Notes under the pieces: model-generated
The model's database searches: none
What the model saw: only the letters and a program-made list of their open reading frames with translations
What the model was told of the DNA's origin: nothing
Shown: in pieces, positions 1-5,509 of the stretch
Layout of the letters: every line of letters starts with the position of its first letter
Position numbering within the stretch: the first letter of the stretch is position 1
DNA from: an uncultured Eubacteriales bacterium
GTDB taxonomy: Bacteria > Bacillota > Clostridia > Peptostreptococcales > Anaerovoracaceae
Direction: 5' to 3'
Assembly (NCBI GenBank): GCA_959021945.1
Contig: CAUEYG010000050.1
Location: 1 to 7,987 of the forward strand
DNA length: 7,987 nt
Program-made: the position numbers and the translations under genes

Positions 1-746
1 CGGCGGAGTTTTGTAAGATACTCGTTCTTTCTGTGGTTGGATTCAGTCAGTAGACATCAAATAGCAAATCAGATGGCAGCGGAACAGAAACCTCGGCAGT
101 ATCCAATGCTGCTGAAGCTGGTTTAGGAGAAGGAACTGAGTGAGATATCCTAATTGCCTATTTTACCTGGGCGGATAACACCATAGTTGAGGATCAGGAC
201 GCTGCGGTTCAGAGTGCTTTAGAGCATTATGAATCAATGGGAGATGCAGACAGATACGGAACTGACGCAATCAGTTCTGCCAGTGTAGTGGTTCCCGGAA
301 ATGCGGCTAGGCTTGCGGATTGGATTCAGCAGGAAGTAGGGGGAGACTTATTTTCTATACAGGTAAACACTCCTTATCCAAGCGACTACGATGAATGTAT
401 GAATCGTGCATCAGAGGAAAAAGCAGAAAATGCCCGTCCGAAATTAAAGGGCAGTGTAGAAAATTTTCAAGAGTATGATGTCATATTCCTGGGCTTTCCT
501 AATTGGTGGTACAGCCTGCCGATGCCGGTACTTTCTTTTGTAGAGCAATATGATTTTTCCGGGAAAACGGTGGTGCCATTTTGTACCCATGGCACTGGAG
601 GGTTGTCAGCCACTGTACAGGATCTTGAGGACGCACTTCCGAATTCTGCCGTTGTAGCAGAACCGTTGAGCGTGTATCGCGCAGAGACTTTGGAGGCTCA
701 GCCCAAGGTTCAGGAATGGCTGAAGACTTTGGGATATATACAATAA
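1..746 (+). pseudogene. Flavodoxin, exported lipoprotein type, broken by two in-frame stops (5' end outside window)
   Basis: A single reading frame from base 3 to the TAA at 744-746 reads as a flavodoxin-like protein. It has a hydrophobic stretch (ILVLSVVGF), a Ser/Gly/Thr-rich linker (TSNSKSDGSGTETS), then the first beta strand and FMN phosphate loop (ILIAYFTWADNT, about 147-182), VIFLGFPNWWY with the aromatic residues expected to stack on FMN, and PFCTHGTGG. The frame is interrupted by TAG at 51-53, where a lipobox cysteine would be expected, and by TGA at 141-143 just before the first strand. The first ATG after the second stop (237) would skip the phosphate loop, so a functional restart is unlikely. 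The C-terminal part looks full length and well conserved. The intact ancestor was probably a membrane-anchored flavodoxin acting outside the cell; this is inferred from the signal-like start. An IS110 element follows 3 bases after the stop codon. Confidence 0.75.
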
Positions 747-764
747 ACAAGCCTGCAAATAAAA

Positions 765-770
765 AGTCAA
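765..770 (-). promoter_or_regulatory. Right-end -35 half (TTGACT) of the predicted IS110 circle-junction promoter
   Basis: On the minus strand this reads TTGACT, followed by 13 bases and then the predicted CT core. It has no suitable -10 partner in the integrated state. It would pair with TAGAAT in the left end only after the element circularises. The assignment is inference from the known IS110 mechanism plus the 17-base spacing. Confidence 0.5.
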
Positions 771-818
771 TAGAAAATTGAATATTTTTTAAAAACGTTT
801 TATGTAGGAAAAATGCGT

Positions 819-848
819 ACAAAAACCAGGCCACCGTAGACGCTGGTT
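819..848 (-). terminator. Hairpin with T-run after the IS110 transposase
   Basis: AACCAG at 824-829 and CTGGTT at 843-848 form a 6-base-pair stem around a 13-base loop. In the transposase direction the stem runs into GGTTTTTG, so it resembles a weak intrinsic terminator for the transposase transcript, 30 to 60 bases past its stop. It could instead be an end-recognition structure of the element. Confidence 0.45.
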
Positions 849-878
849 AAAAAAATTGTCTGGGTGATAGGATTCTCG

Positions 879-2096
879 CTATTGCGAAAGGGAAGCCAAA
901 TATTCTTTGACTCTTCCGTAGTAAATTCGGAGAAACTTATTCGCTCCGGCAGTCATGTAGACATAGTAAGCCTTACCTTCTGACCGCTTCTTGTCCATAA
1001 ACAAATATACCGGGTCATCCTGTGGCTTTGTCTTGATCAAGACATCCATGATCTGGAACAATGTCTTATGGAGCATAGGGGAGCCATGTTTTGATGCATG
1101 GACGCTTTTCTGGGAGTAATCCCCGGATTCCTTTACACCGGGGTCAACGCCGGCGAATGCGGTAATGGCGTTCCTATGGGTAAAGCGTGCCACATCCCCG
1201 ATCTCAGCCATTAGCTGTGGGCCAAGAGAGGGGCCTACGCCTTTCATTGCCATGACAACAGGATACTCCGGAAGTCGCGCGGCGGTTTCGTTCATTAAAG
1301 AACGAAGCTGTTCAACGGTCTTGGCTGCAGTATTCAATTGTTCCACTGCCTGTTTGATGATACATTTGGTAAAGGCATCCTTTGGAAGTACAGGAACCAG
1401 TTCCTTGGCTGCTCCATAGATTTCTTCAGCCCTTGTTCTGCTGAAGTTGTACTTCTTGCGGCTGCACCATTTCTGATAGTGGTTGATAAAAGCACCCAGA
1501 GACATCTTACGGACACAATCCACATGCCAGTAGGAGGCGGCAAAGTCTACCCATTTCTGGCTGCCGTCCTCACGGGCAGGACTGTCAAAGTAAGCGTTCA
1601 CACCGGGGTATGTTTGGTCAAGTAGACCGATCAGGTTGTTTTTCATGGCAGTCTTGTGTTTCATGTAAAAGCCGAACTGCCGGTTCATGGTCTTTAATTG
1701 GTTGCGTAATTCATCCATAAGACCATATTGTTTCAATTTAGCCCATCTGTCAAGAGTGTAGCGTGCGATCTTAAGGGAATCGGCTTTGTCGGACTTTACT
1801 TTGCGCAGAGAGTTATCCTCATCCTGATAATGGCGAATGATCTGTGGATTGACAGCGCTGACAAAGAGACCGGAAGATACAAGTTCATGCGCAAGGGGCT
1901 CATAGTAATGCCCCGTGCATTCCATAACGATGCGGGACTCTCCATCAAGGGATTTGATCTGTCTGATCAGAGACTGGAGATCACAGGATAGATGAGATAT
2001 TTCAAAAGGTTTGGCTACGACTTCCCCGCCTGGGCGTAGGATAGCGACCATGCTTTTGCGTTTGGAAACATCAATGCCGACTGCGTTCATGTTCAT
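879..2096 (-). CDS. IS110-family transposase (bridge-RNA-guided DEDD recombinase)
   Basis: This 405-residue protein catalyses excision and insertion of the element. The N-terminal RuvC-like DEDD domain shows D9 in GIDVSK, E59 in MECTGHYYEPL, and D103 and D106 in KSDKAD. A long helical middle region follows. The C-terminal Transposase_20 part (about 280-400) includes AMKGVGPSLGPQLMAEIG and the AGVDPGVKESG motif, whose Ser324 is the likely nucleophile by comparison with IS621. Length and motif order match intact family members, and no stops or frameshifts are seen. The ATG at 2096 is preceded on the minus strand by GAGGTG about 8 bases upstream, which fixes the start. The enzyme is known in this family to work with a bridge RNA from the left end, and a candidate lies directly upstream. 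It faces the flavodoxin remnant, so its transcript would run antisense to it unless terminated at 819-848. Confidence 0.95.
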   Translation of the reverse strand: MNMNAVGIDVSKRKSMVAILRPGGEVVAKPFEISHLSCDLQSLIRQIKSLDGESRIVMECTGHYYEPLAHELVSSGLFVSAVNPQIIRHYQDEDNSLRKVKSDKADSLKIARYTLDRWAKLKQYGLMDELRNQLKTMNRQFGFYMKHKTAMKNNLIGLLDQTYPGVNAYFDSPAREDGSQKWVDFAASYWHVDCVRKMSLGAFINHYQKWCSRKKYNFSRTRAEEIYGAAKELVPVLPKDAFTKCIIKQAVEQLNTAAKTVEQLRSLMNETAARLPEYPVVMAMKGVGPSLGPQLMAEIGDVARFTHRNAITAFAGVDPGVKESGDYSQKSVHASKHGSPMLHKTLFQIMDVLIKTKPQDDPVYLFMDKKRSEGKAYYVYMTAGANKFLRIYYGRVKEYLASLSQ

Positions 2097-2114
2097 AATT
2101 CTGTCACCTCTTCT

Positions 2115-2295
2115 TTGGATTGCAATGGTAAGGACCAGTTTTACTCATTACCTATTCAATCTACTGTGGTATGACGCGGACGCACCCCTGGGGGGCGGTT
2201 CAACCTGCATAAAACGAATGCTGCGAATGAGGAGCTGGTTATCAGACTTATTTACGGACGCAAAGTCCAAGGAGGTATCCGAAATACCAATTGCT
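2115..2295 (-). ncRNA. Predicted IS110 bridge RNA in the left end of the element
   Basis: The region lies between the predicted junction -10 box (2302-2307) and the transposase start. On the minus strand it begins with a perfect 5-base-pair hairpin (GGTAT, loop TTCGG, ATACC; 2274-2288). Next comes a hairpin region at 2256-2268 (GGAC/GUCC), which can alternatively pair as GGACUU with AAGUCU (2245-2268). A larger closed domain follows: 2134-2138 pairs with 2235-2239 (5 bp), and 2144-2149 pairs with 2226-2231 (6 bp). Inside that domain GCAGGUU (around 2202-2208) matches the element's own right end next to the core, GCAGG-CT, allowing one wobble. ACAG (2164-2167) is complementary to the core plus left end CT-GT. 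These are the places where left and right donor guides are expected. A possible right target guide (2247-2254) can pair with core plus flank at 744-751, with one G-U pair. No convincing left target guide was found. Exact RNA ends are estimated. Confidence 0.65.
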
Positions 2296-2301
2296 CCATA
2301 C

Positions 2302-2307
2302 ATTCTA
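2302..2307 (-). promoter_or_regulatory. Left-end -10 half (TAGAAT) of the predicted IS110 circle-junction promoter
   Basis: On the minus strand this reads TAGAAT (5 of 6 consensus bases), placed to start transcription near 2295, just before the first bridge RNA hairpin. In the integrated state no good -35 is seen at the right distance in the flank. The pairing with TTGACT in the right end is inferred. Confidence 0.5.
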
Positions 2308-2334
2308 ACAGCTTAAGCAACAAGATGGGTAATT

Positions 2335-2351
2335 CCTTACTGGCTGTAAGG
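2335..2351. repeat. Inverted repeat ahead of the CMD gene, possible operator
   Basis: CCTTAC (2335-2340) and GTAAGG (2346-2351) are perfect inverted arms around TGGCT. The repeat lies outside the predicted IS end, about 40 bases before the CMD start. Arms of this kind with CTTA/TAAG cores resemble MerR-type operator half sites, but no MerR gene is in the window and no clear -35/-10 pair surrounds it. It may instead be a small RNA hairpin in the former flavodoxin-CMD spacer. Confidence 0.35.
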
Positions 2352-2390
2352 GAGATTAACCATAAATATATTGTAGTAGGAGGAACGAAA

Positions 2391-3074
2391 ATGAATTATT
2401 ATGAAACAGATCACGAATTTATGGAACGATTTGATCACTTTGCCTTTGAAGAGGTGGTAAATGAAGAAGGGCAACAGTTAGAACCGGAAACACGCTACCT
2501 TGTGATTCTGGCAACACTGATTGGCTGCCAGGGGGAGGCCGCTTACAGAGAAATGCTGCCAAAGGCACTGGAAGGGGGACTTTCGCCAATTGCAATAAAG
2601 GAAACCGTCTACCAGGCGGTGGACTATCTTGGAATGGGGCGAATGTGGCAATTTCTGAAGGCTACAAATGAACTTTTTTCTGAAAAAGAGATTGCACTCC
2701 CACTTCCAACTCAAGCAACGACCACGTTAGAGGATCGACTTGAAAAGGGCGTACAGGCTCAGGCTGCTATTTTCGGAGAACACATGAAGGAGGCCTGGAA
2801 AGGTGGACACATCAATCGATGGCTTGCAGATAACTGCTTTGGAGATTACTATACCCGAACCGGCCTTGACCTGGCACAGCGTGAGCTGATTACTTTCTGT
2901 TTCCTTTCGGCGCAGGGAGGATGTGAACCGCAGCTTATTGCCCATGCAAAGGGTAATATGAACATGGGAAATAATAAGGAATTTTTAATCAAGGTCGTGT
3001 CTCAATGTTTGCCTTATATCGGTTATCCCCGCAGTTTGAATGCAATTACCTGCATCAATAAGGCGGCAGAGTAA
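2391..3074 (+). CDS. Carboxymuconolactone decarboxylase (CMD)-family protein, two tandem domains
   Basis: The protein has 227 residues and two CMD-like helical repeats. The first (about 35-95) contains LATLIGCQGEAAYREML and IKETVYQAVDYLGMGRMWQFL. The second (about 125-222) contains RELITFCFLSAQGGCEPQL, the histidine in IAHAKGN, and LPYIGYPRSLNAI. These patterns are typical of Bacillota CMD proteins found beside flavodoxins and aldo-keto reductases. The AhpD CxxC peroxidase pair is absent; single cysteines are C46 and C178. Neither decarboxylase nor peroxidase activity can therefore be asserted, and the substrate is unknown. The ATG at 2391 is chosen over an in-frame ATG at 2325 because AGGAGG lies just upstream at optimal distance and family similarity begins there. 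The IS110 insertion has cut it off from the upstream flavodoxin, probably its former operon partner. Its 3' end overlaps the end of the convergent lysR frame by 20 bases. Confidence 0.85.
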   Translation: MNYYETDHEFMERFDHFAFEEVVNEEGQQLEPETRYLVILATLIGCQGEAAYREMLPKALEGGLSPIAIKETVYQAVDYLGMGRMWQFLKATNELFSEKEIALPLPTQATTTLEDRLEKGVQAQAAIFGEHMKEAWKGGHINRWLADNCFGDYYTRTGLDLAQRELITFCFLSAQGGCEPQLIAHAKGNMNMGNNKEFLIKVVSQCLPYIGYPRSLNAITCINKAAE

Positions 3075-3984
3075 CCTGGGGAAAAGTTTGAGAGCCGTTC
3101 AGAAAAGATTCAGCAACAGTTACAAACCGTTTTACATCTTCCGATGGATCCAGCGCATACAACAGGCCATAAGGAATACTGTAATCCCAATTTACAGGAA
3201 TGGTTACCAGCGCCGGGTGGACATCTTGCCAGCATTCCGTAGTGAGCAGTATGTTTTCCGTTTCCGCACAACGGTTAAAGACTGAGATATCGTAAAAATA
3301 AGGAGTATCCTCAATTCGGATTTCAGGATGGTTTTGTAAAAAATCTTTTCGCACTCGATCATTGGCGTCAGAGTCTCCTTCGGCTACCATCATCAGCGTT
3401 TCCCCATATAAATCAGTAATTTCTAAACAGCTTTTTTAGGACAAAGGGTGTTCCCTTGAAACAGCACACATCATTTTATAGAAACCTAATGGCAACATGT
3501 TACATTTGTTTAACCACATCTTAGAATCACAAGTTCCAACAAGGAAATCGAATTTTTCGCCAAGGCGGGAAATTTTTGAAACAATGTCTTCGTGATTATC
3601 CTCAAAAGGAACAAGATGTAACCTGTAATTTGGAAAATTCCGGCTTAACTGATACCATAGATCCATAAATGGCTTTGCAGGATTAAGGATAGAAGTTCCT
3701 ACGCAAAAGATCGTCTCCTCTTTTGCCATTGCCTGTCTTGCAGCCTCTATAGAATGGCTGGAATAGTCAAATAGAAATTGAGCGTCTTTATAAATGATTT
3801 CTCCGGCAGAGGTTAAATGAATGCCTTGTGGTGTACGTGCTATTAACTGTAGGTTAAGATGTTTCTCCAATGTATTCATTTGTTTCATAACAGCTGTAGG
3901 AGAGATAAATAGCTTTTCAGAAGCTTTAGAGAAACTTCCGCAGTCAATCACACAAACAAATGTGGAAAGCAATGGATTAAACAT
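3055..3984 (-). pseudogene. LysR-family transcriptional regulator with one in-frame stop
   Basis: The frame reads as a LysR regulator of about 309 codons, normal for the family. The N-terminal winged helix-turn-helix is clear (residues 1-62: STFVCVIDCGSFSKASEKLFISPTAVMKQMNTLE, then IARTPQGIHLTSAG). An effector-binding domain begins near residue 90. A TAA codon at 3436-3438 follows REHPLS at codon 183. The same frame then continues without a break as KSCLEITDLYGETLMMVAEG to its end at 3055-3057. The change needs only one substitution (AAA to TAA in an A-rich run). The truncated product would keep the DNA-binding domain but lose about 40 percent of the protein. AAAGGAGG upstream of the ATG at 3984 supports the start. 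It is divergent from the Fe-S aldo-keto reductase at 4102, the usual arrangement for a LysR regulator and its target. Sequencing error or stop readthrough are alternatives to true inactivation. Confidence 0.8.
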
Positions 3985-4003
3985 AAAGCCTCCTTTAACA
4001 AAA

Positions 4004-4022
4004 ATAGTTTGAACTATAAGTT
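4004..4022. promoter_or_regulatory. Overlapping dyads in the lysR/aldo-keto reductase intergenic region, likely LysR operator
   Basis: ATAGTTTGAACTAT (4004-4017) has perfect 6-base arms around TG, and AACTATAAGTT (4012-4022) has 4-base arms around ATA; the two overlap. They lie 20 to 40 bases upstream of the lysR start and 25 or more bases upstream of the weak -35 of the divergent gene. That is where a LysR activator site that also autorepresses is expected. The assignment to this regulator is inferred from position. Confidence 0.5.
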
Positions 4023-4046
4023 AAAAGTATGCTAACATATGGGAGA

Positions 4047-4075
4047 TTCCAAGTCAAGGAAAGAACCGCTATAAT
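4047..4075 (+). promoter_or_regulatory. Promoter of the Fe-S aldo-keto reductase gene
   Basis: A perfect TATAAT (4070-4075) is preceded at 17 bases by a poor -35 (TTCCAA, 4047-4052). A good -10 with a poor -35 fits activator dependence. The predicted transcript start near 4082 leaves only about 20 bases of leader before the ATG, enough for the AGGAGG at 4091-4096. Confidence 0.6.
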
Positions 4076-4101
4076 TAATAGAGGACACAGAGGAGGGCAT
4101 T

Positions 4102-5226
4102 ATGAAATATTTAGGAGAAGATATTAAAAAACTTGGTTTTGGATTGATGAGACTGCCTCAAAAAGACGAGAAAATTGATATTGAACAGACAAAGGAAATG
4201 GTAGATTTATTTTTAGATGCAGGTTTTACATACTTTGATACCGCATGGGCATATGCAGGAAGCGAAGATGCGATTCGTCAGGCATTGGTAGAACGACACC
4301 CCCGTGGGAACTTTCAACTTGCAACAAAAAATGCAGCATGGATAAATTGCAAAACCAGAGAAGAGGCTATTGCACAGTTTGATACATCGTTAAAGCAGAC
4401 AGGTGCAGGATATTTTGATTTTTACCTTTTACATAACCTCGGCGAGAGCAGAACAAAGTTCTTTGATGATTTTAAAATGTGGGATTTTGTACAGGAGAAA
4501 AAAGAAGAAGGAAAAATAAAGCATATTGGATTTTCCTTTCATTCAACGCCAGAGGAATTAGAGGAAATCTTAAAAGCCCATCCTGAGATGGAATTTGTAC
4601 AGCTTCAGATTAACTATGCGGATTGGGAGAATCCTGCAATACAGGCAAGAAGATGCTACGAGATAGCGAGAAAATATGAGAAGCCCGTTATTATTATGGA
4701 GCCGGTAAAGGGCGGAATGCTAGCGGCTCCGCCGGAATCTGTGCAAAGGATTTTAAAAGATGCAGAGCCAAAAGCCTCTGTTGCTTCATGGGCAGTCCGG
4801 TTCGCAGCAGATTTAGAAGGTGTAATTACCGTTCTTTCTGGAATGAGTAATGTAGAACAGATGAAAGACAATTTGTCGTATATGCAAAATTTTAAAGGCC
4901 TTACAGATAAGCAGAAAAAAACCATCAAAGCAGCACAGCAGGCATTGGAGCGCATTCCTTTAATACCATGTACTACCTGCAATTACTGCTCAAAGGTTTG
5001 TCCAAAAGACATTGGTATATCAGGTTCGTTTACTGCTATGAATTATCTTACTTTATACAGCGATAAAGCAATGGCAGTGCACCAGGAAAATTGGCTTGTA
5101 GGCGGCCATGGAAAGAAGAGAGCCAATGAATGCATTAAGTGTGGTAAGTGTGAAGACGCTTGTCCGCAACATATTGCAATCAGACAAGAGCTTGAAAAAG
5201 TGACAAAAGAATTGTTGATGGAATGA
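4102..5226 (+). CDS. Aldo/keto reductase with C-terminal double 4Fe-4S ferredoxin domain
   Basis: This 374-residue cytosolic protein has a TIM-barrel aldo-keto reductase domain (about 1-265) followed by a ferredoxin-like tail. The catalytic tetrad is complete: D46 and Y51 in FDTAWAY, K76 in LATKN, H111 in LLHN. Other barrel signatures are LGFGLMRLP, GKIKHIGFSFH and IIMEPVKGGML. The tail has C290, C293, C296 and C300 followed by Pro, and C344, C347, C350 and C354 followed by Pro, two standard CxxCxxCxxxCP cluster sites. The family reduces carbonyl compounds or quinones; fused Fe-S clusters suggest electrons come from or go to ferredoxin or flavodoxin rather than only NADPH. The natural substrate is unknown. 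AGGAGG at 4091-4096 fixes the start. It is a single-gene unit, divergent from lysR and closed by the terminator at 5355-5392. By eye its codons are more A/T-rich than those of the paralogue at 5510. Confidence 0.92.
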   Translation: MKYLGEDIKKLGFGLMRLPQKDEKIDIEQTKEMVDLFLDAGFTYFDTAWAYAGSEDAIRQALVERHPRGNFQLATKNAAWINCKTREEAIAQFDTSLKQTGAGYFDFYLLHNLGESRTKFFDDFKMWDFVQEKKEEGKIKHIGFSFHSTPEELEEILKAHPEMEFVQLQINYADWENPAIQARRCYEIARKYEKPVIIMEPVKGGMLAAPPESVQRILKDAEPKASVASWAVRFAADLEGVITVLSGMSNVEQMKDNLSYMQNFKGLTDKQKKTIKAAQQALERIPLIPCTTCNYCSKVCPKDIGISGSFTAMNYLTLYSDKAMAVHQENWLVGGHGKKRANECIKCGKCEDACPQHIAIRQELEKVTKELLME

Positions 5227-5333
5227 TAAACTTGCTTATGCAATTATTGCTGCCGGGAGCATCGTTTTATGGGAGCACGAAAAAATAGTTTATCGTCCTC
5301 TTTATTCGGAACTGACTGCTCTGGAATAAAATT
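5219..5333 (+). other. Short open stretch without a start codon, possible gene remnant
   Basis: Between the first aldo-keto reductase and its terminator one frame stays open for 37 codons ending at TAA 5331-5333 (reads DKLAYAIIAAGSIVLWEHEKIVYRPLYSELTALE). It looks mildly protein-like but has no start codon or ribosome binding site and no family I recognise. It may be chance. The rest of the spacer 5227-5509 holds the terminator and the promoter listed separately. Confidence 0.15.
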
Positions 5334-5354
5334 GATTTATACAGCAGATAAAAC

Positions 5355-5392
5355 GCCTGTCGGAAATATGCCTGACGGGCATTTTGTTTTAT
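5355..5392 (+). terminator. Intrinsic terminator after the first aldo-keto reductase
   Basis: GCCTGTCGG (5355-5363) pairs with CCTGACGGGC (5371-5380) over 9 pairs, with one G-U pair and one bulged T, around a 7-base loop. ATTTTGTTTTAT follows. Upstream AAAAC can also pair with GTTTT, so it may work in both directions. It separates the first aldo-keto reductase from the following operon. Confidence 0.85.
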
Positions 5393-5405
5393 AAAAACGA
5401 AGCAT

Positions 5406-5434
5406 TAGACATGAAATGGCTGCTGACTTATAAT
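5406..5434 (+). promoter_or_regulatory. Promoter of the aldo-keto reductase/cytochrome/flavodoxin/cupin operon
   Basis: TAGACA (5406-5411), a 17-base spacer and TATAAT (5429-5434) form a near-consensus housekeeping promoter (11 of 12 bases). Transcription should begin near 5441, giving a leader of about 70 bases. The leader contains AAAGGAG (near 5454) with no start codon after it; the ribosome binding site actually used is the weaker GAAAGAGAG just before 5510. No operator dyad is obvious. Confidence 0.75.
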
Positions 5435-5509
5435 AAAGAAAACAGGAAAAACAAAGGAGAAACGATTTAAGGAAGAGAAATAAAAATAATATAGAAAGAG
5501 AGACATGAC

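Larger units (their letters stand above)
750..2311 (-). mobile_element. IS110-family insertion sequence, about 1.56 kb, complete
   Basis: The element carries one transposase gene on the minus strand. It has a long non-coding left end upstream of that gene and a shorter right end downstream, the layout of the IS110 group rather than the IS1111 group. No terminal inverted repeats are visible, as expected. The ends are placed by inference: both flanks carry the dinucleotide AG on the plus strand (CT in the transposase direction) at 750-751 and 2310-2311. Joining the ends through one CT puts TTGACT (765-770 reversed) 17 bases before TAGAAT (2302-2307 reversed), the junction promoter expected of a circular IS110 intermediate. 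The predicted empty site reads ACAAGCTTAAGC, just after the flavodoxin stop. The boundary could be off by some bases, but presence of the element is certain from the transposase. Confidence 0.8.

Noticed and set aside
141..143. TGA in the flavodoxin frame as a selenocysteine or recoded codon
   Set aside because: It falls in the linker before the first strand, not at a redox position. No obvious SECIS hairpin follows, and a second, different stop (TAG) is in the same frame.
824..848. Inverted repeat as an integron attC or IS1111-type terminal inverted repeat
   Set aside because: There is no matching copy at the other end and no R/L box motifs. The T-run in the transposase direction fits a terminator better.
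1165..1991. Several open frames of 60 to 95 codons on the plus strand (and another minus frame) inside the transposase
   Set aside because: They overlap a clearly conserved transposase, have no ribosome binding sites and no recognisable protein pattern; they are shadows of the real gene.
2188..2196. C/G-rich run (CCCC then GGGG) as a separate terminator or G-quadruplex
   Set aside because: It is better explained as a small hairpin within the predicted bridge RNA, and no T-run follows.
3040..3285. Plus-strand open frame over the end of CMD and the lysR tail
   Set aside because: It overlaps two recognisable genes in other frames and its translation resembles no protein.
3429..3440. Programmed frameshifting at the A-rich run in lysR
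   Set aside because: The coding frame is the same before and after the stop, so a shift would not restore the protein; a substitution explains it.
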